Below are positions 1 to 9,029 of a stretch of DNA of 34,037 bases, one piece after another. The notes under the pieces are model-generated. The model saw nothing but the letters and a program-made list of their open reading frames with translations, did not search any database and had not been told where the DNA came from. Position numbers and translations under genes: made by a program. Source of the stretch: Thalassobacterium sedimentorum (lineage in GTDB: Bacteria; Verrucomicrobiota; Verrucomicrobiia; Opitutales; Coraliomargaritaceae); assembly GCF_031127905.1 (NCBI RefSeq), contig NZ_JARXIC010000036.1, forward strand, positions 1 to 34,037, read 5' to 3'. The stretch's first letter is position 1. Each line of letters opens with the position of its first letter.

Positions 1-2087
1 GTCCAATCATCAATGCCTATTACGGATTTGAAGGGGGCGGTGGTGCTGGCTTCTGCGGGTGTTTCGAGTGCGGAGTAAACGCTGAAGGCGGGTTCTTTGC
101 GGATGCCAAAGGGGTGTTCTTTGCTGGGCAGCGTGCGGAGTCCGACTTTGAGTCCGCCTTCCATCGGGTGGTCGACCCAGCGGTGGTAATGAAAACTTTC
201 GATGGAATCGAGGGGCATGATCTTGGCCCATGTGTATGCGATCGCGGCGGCCTTGTCCTTCATTGATTTCTGACTGTAGTCGGGCGTGTGGTAGCCTTGT
301 TCTGACAGAACGATGGTGCGCTTTTTTTTCTTATAAAGAAAACGGTCTTGGCTGAGATAGGCGTCGAGGACTTCGATGTTTTTGGGAGTGATCATTGGAG
401 AGTCGAAGTGGTTGGTCGCTTTGGTGTCTTCCCAAGTGCGCGGCTTTAATAAACTTTGCGGGTAGGGGTGATAGGCGATCGCCCATTGGTAGTCGCCGCT
501 GACGGTGGAGTAGTCGGCCAAGCGGTCTAGCAACGCGCGGGGTGGGTAGGCTTTGAATTTATCTGCGGGGCTGTAGTTCCAGTGGTGCGTTAGCGAGATG
601 AAGACTTCGGCGGTGGGATTGAAGCGACGGGCTTCGATGTAAGTGAGGCGCATGGCCTTCTCATAGGTGTCCATGTAGGTGGCCATGGGAGTCTCGCCCA
701 TATTGGTCCAGATCCAGCCATAATCGACTTCGTTGAAGACGATCCAGTGGGTGATCCAGCCATGCTTTTTGTCGGGGCGACTGTAGCGTTCGGCTAGGAA
801 AGAGACGATGGCTCGGTAGAGGTCGCTGCTGGCTTCTGTGGTCAGGTTGGCCATGGAGTAGATTCCGGCGCTTTGGTAGTCGGGGTGCACGAGGAGTCCT
901 GCATGCTTTCCAACGAGCAAGATGGCGCTGGTGACGATGCCCATGTCAGTGAGCTGTCGAATGTTTTTGTCGTGCTGGTGGACGGCGGCGGCGTTGAATT
1001 TCCAGAGCTTACCTTGGTGCGTGTATTCGATGATTTCCGCATTCGGGCCGAGGTTGATCAGATTGCCGAGCTCGATGTTGACGGTGGATGCGGTAATGCC
1101 CAGATCGCCGAGGTCGTCATGGTAAATGCCTTCTTTATAAGTGATACCGCCGAGACCTTTTTTGTTGGCAGGTCTGAGGCGAGGGATGTCGCGTTCGGCG
1201 GCAGCGCTTAGGTCGGTGGCCCAAACGGCAGGACTGAGTAATGTCGTGGTTTCACCGTTTGGCTGCGCTTGTGCGAGTGCATAACGATTGGCGATGCGGT
1301 CGCGGCCTTCAGCTTGGAAGCGGGGGAGGTGGACCTCATACTTGCCAGTTAGAGGCTCCATGTTTAGAAGTGTGCCGTGGGTGGAATTCCACGGATCTTC
1401 ATGCGGGAGGTATTCGATTAAGTGGATGGAGCGGTGTGAGGAATTTTGAATCGTGCCTGATAAGACTATCTGCTGGCTCTGGACGGATATATTCGCGATG
1501 CGCTCAGGCCAATTTTCTTTGTGGAGGTAGGCTTCGATGGATTTGGCGGTCGCTAGCTTTCTCGCTTGGATGGCCTCGGCCTCGGCCGCATTCATTTGCT
1601 CTTCTTGGGTGGGGGCGCGCAGCTGTAGATTGCGCATTTGTATTTGCGTGCCTGGTCTGCGGCCGATGTCGATACGGATGACGTCATCCTTGGCGGTCCA
1701 TTTGCCTTTGGTTCCAGTTTTTAGATTAATCGAGTAGGGCTGCCATGCTTCAGCTTTGGGCAGGGCGCCGCCTTCGAGTTGCCGGCTTTGACTCCAATTG
1801 GGTTTCTTTAAACTTTTTGAGTAGAAGACTTCCAGGAAGTCGACTCCGTCGGGGCAGAAGTATTCGAAGGCAAGGATATGGCTGTCTTCGCTGATTCCGG
1901 TTGAGCGGGTGGATGAAAGCACGATTTGTGGGTCATTGCCGGTGGTTGTGATTTGCAGCGCATTGTCGGCTGTCCGCTCGACCGTGACGTCGACATTCTT
2001 CGAGAAGTCGATCCTGAGTGGACTCGCTGCGTTCAGGCCGTGTGAGGCTAGCAATAAGAGAGAAATGAGGTAGAAGAGCTTTTTCAT
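1..2087 (-). CDS. Secreted DUF5722 protein with N-terminal beta-rich module (partial)
   Basis: An open frame runs from ATG at 2087 to the left edge (695 codons, no stop reached), so the C-terminus is missing. Residues 1-20 are a signal peptide ending near GLNA. Residues about 21-165 form a beta-rich module containing DPQI, then AWQPYSINL and IRIDIGRRPG, which resembles modules elsewhere in this window. From about residue 200 the sequence matches DUF5722 as I know it: HPDYQSAGIYSM, FNEVDYGW, AYHPYPQSLLKPRTWED, LSEQGYH and FHYHRW. Glu453 (after Asn, in FNEV) and Glu596 (in LSEQG) are placed like the acid/base and nucleophile of a clan GH-A TIM barrel, so a glycoside hydrolase is a reasonable inference; I know of no characterised activity. 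The gene is divergent from the Verru_Chthon gene, and TTGACA at 2194-2189 plus a shared palindrome lie upstream. Confidence 0.88.
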   Translation of the reverse strand, partial: MKKLFYLISLLLLASHGLNAASPLRIDFSKNVDVTVERTADNALQITTTGNDPQIVLSSTRSTGISEDSHILAFEYFCPDGVDFLEVFYSKSLKKPNWSQSRQLEGGALPKAEAWQPYSINLKTGTKGKWTAKDDVIRIDIGRRPGTQIQMRNLQLRAPTQEEQMNAAEAEAIQARKLATAKSIEAYLHKENWPERIANISVQSQQIVLSGTIQNSSHRSIHLIEYLPHEDPWNSTHGTLLNMEPLTGKYEVHLPRFQAEGRDRIANRYALAQAQPNGETTTLLSPAVWATDLSAAAERDIPRLRPANKKGLGGITYKEGIYHDDLGDLGITASTVNIELGNLINLGPNAEIIEYTHQGKLWKFNAAAVHQHDKNIRQLTDMGIVTSAILLVGKHAGLLVHPDYQSAGIYSMANLTTEASSDLYRAIVSFLAERYSRPDKKHGWITHWIVFNEVDYGWIWTNMGETPMATYMDTYEKAMRLTYIEARRFNPTAEVFISLTHHWNYSPADKFKAYPPRALLDRLADYSTVSGDYQWAIAYHPYPQSLLKPRTWEDTKATNHFDSPMITPKNIEVLDAYLSQDRFLYKKKKRTIVLSEQGYHTPDYSQKSMKDKAAAIAYTWAKIMPLDSIESFHYHRWVDHPMEGGLKVGLRTLPSKEHPFGIRKEPAFSVYSALETPAEASTTAPFKSVIGIDDW

Positions 2088-2163
2088 CGGGAGGGTGTAG
2101 AGTAGTCAAATTGAACGTTTCTGCTAATGTAGATCCATGAAAATAGAAATATAGAGACTTTAC

Positions 2164-2177
2164 AAGAAAGGATTCTT
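2164..2177. promoter_or_regulatory. Palindromic operator candidate, site 1
   Basis: AAGAAAGGATTCTT has arms AAGAA/TTCTT around four bases. Four more copies of this architecture lie in other promoter regions of the window. On the minus strand TTGACA (2194-2189) lies 11 nt before the site, so the palindrome would cover the spacer/-10 of a promoter reading into the DUF5722 gene. It could also act on the divergent gene at 2247. The binding protein is unknown. Confidence 0.72.
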
Positions 2178-2246
2178 ATATAATGCTTTGTCAACATCGC
2201 TGAAAAGAGATGTCGCCCTCTATCTGCTCTTCCCCGTCGATTTCTT

Positions 2247-5200
2247 GTGTTTAAATTTCCCCAGAACCAACCTACGGCTACCGCTGGCTTTGCGCTTGTT
2301 TTAGCGCTTTCGCTCATGGCATTTGTGCTAGTGCTATTACTTTCGATCACGACACTGGTGCGTGTGGAAACGAGCGCTTCGGGCACGGCAATCAGCCGGA
2401 TGGAGGCGCAGCAAAACGCATTGCTCGGGGTTTATGTGGCAGTGGGGGAGTTGCAGCGCGGACTGGGTCCAGATCAACGAGTGACGGCGCCTGCGGACCT
2501 CTTTGATAGTGCGCCGGATACCTTAGAAAGCGAGGGCGTCTTGAATCCTTATTGGCTGGCAGCGTATCCCAGTGTGCAGCCTGGAAGCGAAGCTCAGAGT
2601 TTGGAGGCCTTACGTGCTTGGTCGACGGATCAATCGGCGGCAGATCGGGTTAATTGGTTTGTTTCTGCACTTACAGATCTGAGTGAAGCAGGCGTGAATC
2701 CCGCGACGATCGATGTGGTCGCGCTCAATGGTGGAGATGCCTCTCAAGTGATTACACTCGCTCGTTATAAAGATAATACAGACGCGGTGGTGGATGTGCG
2801 GGCAGGGAAACTGGATATTACGAATCAGAGCGATTCGGTGGACGGGCGTTATGCTTGGTGGGTCGCGGATGAGAGTGCCAAGTTTCGGATCAATGTGACT
2901 AAAGACGATGTTGTTTTGGATGGTCAGCCCTTCGACCCACGCTGGTCGTTGATGGCTCCGCATCGGTCGAACCCATCGGTGATTACTGAGCTGTCTTCAT
3001 TTGATGTCGCCGATCCTTCGCAGAAAGCAAAAATGGCCCGTGTCTCCAGTGCGGATAGTTTGCAGCTTTTGGACCCAAGCTGGGAGATTTGGACCCGTGA
3101 GAATAGCGATGACTATACGACGGTCGCGCAGAGTATTCCAGTCGATGTGACTCAGGGGCGGTTGAAGGAAGATCTCAGCGTTTACTTGGGCTCTGATTTG
3201 AGCGGCCTGAACGACTCGGACTTTATCGTTCGTGGCAGTGCGACCGATTTGAATTATCGTGGGCAGTTGAGTGTGCCAGCGTTTCAAATGGATCACAGTG
3301 CATTGAAGCTGCCTCAGTTTGGTTTGCTGAAATCGTGGTATACCCGCGGCATGAACCTTTCTGGGCTCGATCAAGGAACTCCCGCAGAGCCGCGCGCGCA
3401 GGCACCGGATGCGAGTGGTCTGCATCCAGTGATTTTAAGAACGGCACTGTATTTTGGAGTCTCGTATGAGATCATGCCGGACGGGAGTGTTATGCCCGTC
3501 TATCTGGTTTACCCTAAATTTGTTTTGTGGAATCCACACAACGTGCCCATTGCGCCTGCCAAATACATCGTGCAGGTGCGGGCCTTCACGACGATTAATA
3601 CGCAAATTAATGCAGATTTATCTGATGATGGCATCGACAATCCAAGGAGCTATGCGGCGGTGAATATCACTCCGGGGCAAGAGCCTTTCGGTTATCAGGG
3701 TAACCTGCCCGCACAGCCTGCGAATAATACATTTGCTCATATGAACTTCGCCGGTGGGGGGAGCTGGGCGCTGGAACGCGATGCGGAAGATAGATATCCT
3801 TACTTTACTTTCGTGATTGATAATCAAGGTTTTGCGCCTGGGGAAACACTCTATTTTACCGGTGCCGACAAGCATCCCAATGGCGAATATGTGGACACTG
3901 AAGTGGAGGACGTTTCCGCTGATTTTAATAATCATAATTTGTTAGTGAATGCCGATGAGGGACCACTTGGATTCTTTTACTTACCTTCGGGCTCTTTTCT
4001 GACGCCATTGCCGAATCAGACGGGCGATCCCGTGCCGACAACTGGCAGCAGCGATACCCTGCAAACGACTATCTACTTCAGAGATACCTTAACCAATGCG
4101 CCCGATGGGAATCGAGAGCCCAGTTTATCTTCGAAGTTGTATCACTATTCGAGTTCCGGGGATGTGGAGCTCTTACAGTATTTGGATCTGTCAGGGCCTA
4201 GTTATACCGAAACCCAAATCGATTGGGAGCACATCGATACCGAGGGCAATAGCGGCAATAACTGGAGCCCGCTGGATCGTCCTGTTTCTTATCGCAGCCT
4301 CGATTACTATAAAAACATCAACCCGTTCGAAGCCGTGGCTCATCGTGGACACGGTTACTTTATTAGCCCGATGGCGAGCCCTTCGGCTGGCAATAAGGCG
4401 CGAATGATGGCACGGCACAATTTCGCGATGAATGAAGTGACTATGGCAGACCCGCTGGTGAGTAACTTGAGCTCGGGCCGTATATATTCAGACTCGATTC
4501 CGACGGATAATTGGTTCAGTGGTCCGCCGTTTCCTTCGGAAATTCCAGAGGATATTTCGTATGCTGGAATTGTAGCCGATGGTTACGATCGACCTGGTGG
4601 ATATGGGCTCTATCAGAATAGTAGTAATTTTAGCCAAGGCACCGTTTATCCACTCTATGACAGCGTGCGCATGGAAACGGATCTGTTTTCGATCGGCTTT
4701 TTGAAGAATGTGAACTTTAGCCAGTTCTATTGGCAGCCGACATTTACTGTGGGTAACTCGGAGGCGCACACCCATGTCCATCGCAATAACATCAAAGCGA
4801 CCCAGGGGAGCACCGTATATACGGACCTTTCTTATCTATTAAATGAGTCGCTCTTTGATCGTTTTTATCTGTCGACGATTCCGCAAACGGGTGTGTTCAA
4901 TCCCACCGCAGATTTGATTTTGCCGAACACTCGAAATCGTTTAGTAGCGGGGGACGATGGCACATTTGCAAGTGATACGAATCTGCGAAATTCTCCCACA
5001 GCGTTTGCGCAATCCGCTGCCAGTATTGAGATTGAAGGTGGCTTCAACGTCAACTCCACTTCGGTCGATGCATGGCGCATGTTGCTGGCCTCTTATCTCG
5101 GAGAGAGCGTGCTCGCCGCCGATGGTAGTGCGAGTCACTCCTTACAAAACTCCGCGTTGACCTCAAAACTGTATCCCTTGCTGGCCGAAGGTGGCGCAGT

Positions 5201-5843
5201 CGATCCCTCCGCTCCAGAGGCATGGTCCGCAGTGCGCTCTTTAACTGTGAACGAGATCGACTTGCTGGCTGAAGCGATTGTCGAAGAGGTGAAGCGTCGC
5301 GGTCCGTTTCTATCTCTGGCAGATTTCGTGAATCGTCGTTTGGTGGGGAATTCAGCGACCGTGGAGGGCGACTACCTTGGGCTGAAGGGCACGTTGCAAG
5401 CGGCCATCGATAAGCTGTCCATTTCAGGGCAAGGAGTGCTCAACGAAGCATACTACCAGGGCAGTCTTGCCGCTCTCGCGCTTAACTATCCCGACGGTGT
5501 GCCAGTCAACTCTAGCTACCCCGAGCATGAAACAGGTATGCCTGGTGGATTGGGGGGCTCACGCATGTTTGGAGTGCCTGGATTCTTGACACAGGGAGAT
5601 CTCCTTTCGGCCTTAGCGCCGATCCTGACCGTGCGGGGGGATACCTTTACGATTCGTGCCTATGGGGAATCACTTTCCGGAATTTCGGACAAGGTGGAAT
5701 CCAAAGTTTGGTGCGAAGCAGTGGTGCAACGTGTGGCGGATCCGGTGGCAGTCGGGGATTCCGTGGTGGCTCCTACGGGGGATTTTGGACGCTCTTTTCG
5801 AATCCTCTCAATTCGTTGGTTGAATGAGGCCGATGTTATTTAA
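2247..5843 (+). CDS. Verru_Chthon cassette protein A-like membrane-anchored protein
   Basis: 1198 aa starting at GTG 2247; I see no in-frame ATG upstream of the conserved N-terminus and no clear Shine-Dalgarno. Residues about 13-38 form a pilin-like hydrophobic segment (AGFALVLALSLMAFVLVLLL) followed by TTLVRVETSAS, the hallmark of the Verru_Chthon cassette protein A family (TIGR02600 type). The rest is a large extracytoplasmic region rich in Tyr, Asn, Ser and Gly. In this family protein A normally accompanies pseudopilin-like B, C and D genes and is thought to form a secretion or surface system; here only A is present, followed 1 nt later by a small secreted protein and then a rhamnosidase and sulfatase. 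Function is unproven. It is the first gene of a forward run to 10859. Confidence 0.8.
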   Translation: MFKFPQNQPTATAGFALVLALSLMAFVLVLLLSITTLVRVETSASGTAISRMEAQQNALLGVYVAVGELQRGLGPDQRVTAPADLFDSAPDTLESEGVLNPYWLAAYPSVQPGSEAQSLEALRAWSTDQSAADRVNWFVSALTDLSEAGVNPATIDVVALNGGDASQVITLARYKDNTDAVVDVRAGKLDITNQSDSVDGRYAWWVADESAKFRINVTKDDVVLDGQPFDPRWSLMAPHRSNPSVITELSSFDVADPSQKAKMARVSSADSLQLLDPSWEIWTRENSDDYTTVAQSIPVDVTQGRLKEDLSVYLGSDLSGLNDSDFIVRGSATDLNYRGQLSVPAFQMDHSALKLPQFGLLKSWYTRGMNLSGLDQGTPAEPRAQAPDASGLHPVILRTALYFGVSYEIMPDGSVMPVYLVYPKFVLWNPHNVPIAPAKYIVQVRAFTTINTQINADLSDDGIDNPRSYAAVNITPGQEPFGYQGNLPAQPANNTFAHMNFAGGGSWALERDAEDRYPYFTFVIDNQGFAPGETLYFTGADKHPNGEYVDTEVEDVSADFNNHNLLVNADEGPLGFFYLPSGSFLTPLPNQTGDPVPTTGSSDTLQTTIYFRDTLTNAPDGNREPSLSSKLYHYSSSGDVELLQYLDLSGPSYTETQIDWEHIDTEGNSGNNWSPLDRPVSYRSLDYYKNINPFEAVAHRGHGYFISPMASPSAGNKARMMARHNFAMNEVTMADPLVSNLSSGRIYSDSIPTDNWFSGPPFPSEIPEDISYAGIVADGYDRPGGYGLYQNSSNFSQGTVYPLYDSVRMETDLFSIGFLKNVNFSQFYWQPTFTVGNSEAHTHVHRNNIKATQGSTVYTDLSYLLNESLFDRFYLSTIPQTGVFNPTADLILPNTRNRLVAGDDGTFASDTNLRNSPTAFAQSAASIEIEGGFNVNSTSVDAWRMLLASYLGESVLAADGSASHSLQNSALTSKLYPLLAEGGAVDPSAPEAWSAVRSLTVNEIDLLAEAIVEEVKRRGPFLSLADFVNRRLVGNSATVEGDYLGLKGTLQAAIDKLSISGQGVLNEAYYQGSLAALALNYPDGVPVNSSYPEHETGMPGGLGGSRMFGVPGFLTQGDLLSALAPILTVRGDTFTIRAYGESLSGISDKVESKVWCEAVVQRVADPVAVGDSVVAPTGDFGRSFRILSIRWLNEADVI

Positions 5844-5844
5844 T

Positions 5845-6606
5845 ATGAATTCACGAAAATTATTTTTACTCGGACTCCTCACTGTCTGCGCCGTTCCAGT
5901 CGTATCGGCTGATGAGAAGATGAAGGCGGCAGAGATGTCTTCCATCAATTACTCGGATTTTCCCAGTATGTTGAGTCCAGATGATTTGGGTTTCAAGGTG
6001 CTGGCTCCGTTCATCGGCAAAGAAGACTTGTTCATTCAATATGGAGCCGGTGGCTATCGCAGAATCCAAACAGTGGCGGACGGCTTAAGTCACACGCATT
6101 ATTATTCTGGTTCGAGCCCGCTCACGTTTTATCGCAAGGGTGTGGACGCGGAAGGGGAGGTGATTTATCTGCCAGTGGGATCTTGTAATTTTAAGTCAGC
6201 GACGAAGGATGCCGTCATCTGTATGCAGAAACGCGGTGAGGAATATATTGCCTTTCCGATTGATCTGAGCCTGAAGGGACAGCCACTGGGCAGTGTGCGC
6301 TTTGTCAATTTCACGCCCGCTAATTTGGTTGTGCTGCTCAACGACGAACGAGCGGCCATCAAGCCCGGCGGCGAAGTGGTCACTACCTTCGAATCCAAAG
6401 CGAAGACCTATTTTAATTTTAAAATAGGGGCAATGTATGAGGATGAGGCCAAGATGATTTACTCCAAGCGGCATCCCTTTCGTGGAGGGATGCGCATTCT
6501 CTTTATCGGCTATGCCTCGCGCTCTCCGGCGAGTGGTGAAAGTCCCTTTCGTGTCGTGAGTCACTATGATAAAGGTCCAGAGGTCCGAGCGATGTCGGCC
6601 GAGTGA
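5845..6606 (+). CDS. Small secreted protein of unknown function
   Basis: I start this at ATG 5845 (253 aa), because it begins 1 nt after the stop of the preceding gene and gives a clean signal peptide (MNSRKLFLLGLLTVCAVPVVSA). An in-frame ATG at 5824 would overlap the previous gene and put Arg-Pro-Met before the leader. The mature part is about 230 residues, beta-rich, with SVRFVNFTPANLVVLLNDE and ESKAKTYFNFKIG, and two Cys in the middle (VGSCNFKSATKDAVICMQ) that could form a disulfide. I do not recognise a named family. Tight spacing suggests co-translation with the Verru_Chthon A-like gene, so a partner role in the same envelope structure is plausible but is inference. Confidence 0.75.
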   Translation: MNSRKLFLLGLLTVCAVPVVSADEKMKAAEMSSINYSDFPSMLSPDDLGFKVLAPFIGKEDLFIQYGAGGYRRIQTVADGLSHTHYYSGSSPLTFYRKGVDAEGEVIYLPVGSCNFKSATKDAVICMQKRGEEYIAFPIDLSLKGQPLGSVRFVNFTPANLVVLLNDERAAIKPGGEVVTTFESKAKTYFNFKIGAMYEDEAKMIYSKRHPFRGGMRILFIGYASRSPASGESPFRVVSHYDKGPEVRAMSAE

Positions 6607-6661
6607 GCCTATAATCTTGCAGCGTCTATTTCTGAATTTCCACAACTGTTAAACGATCTAC

Positions 6662-8977
6662 ATGACTTCATTGAGTGACCAATCTGTTTGGCTGGTTTCG
6701 CCCTTATCGAGCGAATCGACACCAACATCTGCATCTTATTTTCGCACTAAGTTCGAGCTTCCAAATGAAGTGACGAAGGCGGTCTTGCGCTTTTCAGCAC
6801 TCGGCATTGTGGAGCCGTGGATCAATGGCGTGCGTGTCAATGACGACTATTTTACGCCCGGGTGGAGTGACTATCGCAAGCGTGCATATGTGTGCCGTTA
6901 CGAGGTAACCGAGCAGCTTGAAGTCGGTGAGAATTGCCTGGGCATTGTACTGGCCGATGGCTGGGCGGGTGCCGCTTTTGGCCCCAAGGGGCATGAAGCT
7001 AGCCACGCGCCGCAGACCATGTTTGTCGCGGAATTGCAGCTCACCTTTGCCGACGGGACGCAGCAGGTGATCGGGAGTGATGTCACTTGGAAAGTGCGCC
7101 GTGGGCCTGTCGTCAAAAATTCGCTGTATCACGGGGAGACCTATGATGCCCGTAAGGCGATGCCAGATTGGGCATCGAGTTCCAGCGCGGAGCGCGGGTG
7201 GAAGTCAGTCGCGAGTGTGGAGACGCCGCAGATCGAGTTGACGGAGAAAGCCTGCCCGCCAGTGCGGGTGACGGAAACCTTAGCAGTGGTGGAGCTGCGC
7301 AAAGAGTCGTCAGGCTGGATCGCCGACTTTGGGCAAAACTTGGTTGGAGTCGTTCGTATCAAGTTAAAGGATACGCGTGCAGGTCAAAAAGTAATTTTGA
7401 AATTCGCTGAGATGTTAAATGAAGACGGCTCGCTGTATTTAGAGAATCTGCGCGATGCGGAAGCGACGGATTGCTACATTTGTAAGGGATCTGCGGAAGA
7501 AAGCTATCAGCCGCATTTCACCTTTCATGGCTTTCGCTATGTGCAGATCGAAGGAGTCGAGTCGGACTTGAGTGTTGAAGATCTGGAAGCCTGTGTGCTG
7601 CATAATGATTTGGCCCCTCTGGGGACGTTTAAGACTTCCAATGCGATAGTGAATCAGTTGCAGGACTGTATTCGCTGGGGGCAACGCGGGAACTTTTTAG
7701 AAGCACCGACCGACTGTCCACAACGCGACGAGCGCTTGGGCTGGTCGGGGGATGCCCAGGTGTTTGTGGATACGGCATGCTTTAATTATGATTGCGAGGG
7801 TTTCTACCGACAGTGGATGGATGCCATGCGCGATGGTCAGCGAGAGGACGGAGCGTTTCCCGACGTGGCTCCAGATATTCTAGGTTGGCATGGTAATGCC
7901 GGCTGGGGCGACGCGGGCATCATTGTGCCACATGCAGTCTGGCTGCACACTGGAGCGACTACGATTATTGAAGAAAACTGGCAGGCGATGGAGCGCTATC
8001 TGCGCTTTCTCAAAGACCGGGCGAAGCAATATATTCAGCCAGAAACCGTCTATGGTGACTGGCTCGCAGTCGATGCGGTGAAGCCGCAATGGGGGCCGAC
8101 ACCGAAGGATTTGATTGGCACCGCCTATTATGCCAGAGACGCGCAACTTATGGCGCGTATGGCTGACGCGCTGGAGCGAACTGCTGCTGCGAAACGTTAT
8201 AGCCAACTGGCGGCGCGGATCACTGCTGCTTTTCAGCAGCGCTTTATCACCGCGGAAGGATTGGTATTAGGAGATACCCAGACTAGTTATTTGATGGCTT
8301 TAGCTTTTGACCTCGTGCCCGAGCATTTGATCGAGGCCGCGGGCGCACGTCTGGTGGAAAAGATCGAAGCGCGTGAGTGGCATTTGTCGACTGGCTTTCT
8401 TGGCACGCCATTGCTCAATCCGGTGTTGTCTAAAATTGGGCGCAGTGATGTGGCTTACAAGTTGCTGCTGCAGGAGAGCTATCCGAGTTGGTTGTATCCG
8501 ATCAAGAACGGCGCGACCACGATGTGGGAGCGTTGGAATAGTTGGACGCGTGAAGATGGCTTTGGTCCAGTGGAAATGAATTCATTCAATCACTATGCCT
8601 ACGGTGCGATCGGCGAGTGGCTGTATCAAACAGTGGGCGGCATCGCGCCGTGCCCGGAGGCGCCAGGCTATACGCGCGCTATTTTATCGGCTCAGCCGAG
8701 CCCCGACTTAAAGCGCGCCTCCTGTGTCTTGAAAACGCGCGTTGGCACGTATCGCTCAAAATGGACGATCAAGCGAAAGAACTTACACTGGGACCTGGCA
8801 GTTCCGGAGAGTGGGGAAGGGCGGGTAGTGCTGCCTGCGACGCCATGGTCGAAGGTGAAGCTCAATGGTAAATCAGTGCCGAGCCGTTTGAAGCATACCG
8901 ATCAGCGCAACGCTATGTGCCTGCCTGTTGGGAAGCATCGTATTGAAATTGAGAATTGCCCGCTCGCGCATCTTTAA
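6662..8977 (+). CDS. Alpha-L-rhamnosidase, GH78
   Basis: 771 aa, no signal peptide, so probably cytoplasmic; it would hydrolyse terminal alpha-L-rhamnose from imported oligosaccharides. Domain order fits bacterial GH78: an N-terminal beta domain (about 20-200, with LGIVEPWINGVRVND and GWSDYRKRAYVCRYEV), a concanavalin-like domain (about 200-320, IADFGQNLVGVVRIK), the (alpha/alpha)6 barrel (about 325-655) with the signature TDCPQRDERLGWSGDAQ, and a C-terminal beta domain from about 660 after NHYAYGAIGEWLYQ. Glu357 in DERLG is the probable general acid, Asp364 in GDAQ lies in the catalytic cleft, and Glu623 in MWERW is a candidate general base by analogy with characterised GH78 enzymes. It sits 55 nt after the small secreted protein and 52 nt before a sulfatase. 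Confidence 0.95.
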   Translation: MTSLSDQSVWLVSPLSSESTPTSASYFRTKFELPNEVTKAVLRFSALGIVEPWINGVRVNDDYFTPGWSDYRKRAYVCRYEVTEQLEVGENCLGIVLADGWAGAAFGPKGHEASHAPQTMFVAELQLTFADGTQQVIGSDVTWKVRRGPVVKNSLYHGETYDARKAMPDWASSSSAERGWKSVASVETPQIELTEKACPPVRVTETLAVVELRKESSGWIADFGQNLVGVVRIKLKDTRAGQKVILKFAEMLNEDGSLYLENLRDAEATDCYICKGSAEESYQPHFTFHGFRYVQIEGVESDLSVEDLEACVLHNDLAPLGTFKTSNAIVNQLQDCIRWGQRGNFLEAPTDCPQRDERLGWSGDAQVFVDTACFNYDCEGFYRQWMDAMRDGQREDGAFPDVAPDILGWHGNAGWGDAGIIVPHAVWLHTGATTIIEENWQAMERYLRFLKDRAKQYIQPETVYGDWLAVDAVKPQWGPTPKDLIGTAYYARDAQLMARMADALERTAAAKRYSQLAARITAAFQQRFITAEGLVLGDTQTSYLMALAFDLVPEHLIEAAGARLVEKIEAREWHLSTGFLGTPLLNPVLSKIGRSDVAYKLLLQESYPSWLYPIKNGATTMWERWNSWTREDGFGPVEMNSFNHYAYGAIGEWLYQTVGGIAPCPEAPGYTRAILSAQPSPDLKRASCVLKTRVGTYRSKWTIKRKNLHWDLAVPESGEGRVVLPATPWSKVKLNGKSVPSRLKHTDQRNAMCLPVGKHRIEIENCPLAHL

Positions 8978-9029
8978 ATTCTCAAAGGCCCATTTCATCC
9001 GTCATCGGGCACGCCGCATTTTAATAACT

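Noticed and set aside
1241-1681. 146-codon forward open frame
   Set aside because: It is antisense to the DUF5722 coding region, has Cys/Trp/Gly-rich composition and no recognisable motif.
5824-5844. In-frame ATG at 5824 for the small secreted protein
   Set aside because: It would overlap the previous gene and spoil the signal peptide; ATG 5845 follows the stop by 1 nt.
8928-9029. Longer sulfatase frame starting at 8928
   Set aside because: It overlaps the GH78 3' end and puts a basic non-leader stretch before the signal peptide that starts at ATG 9030.
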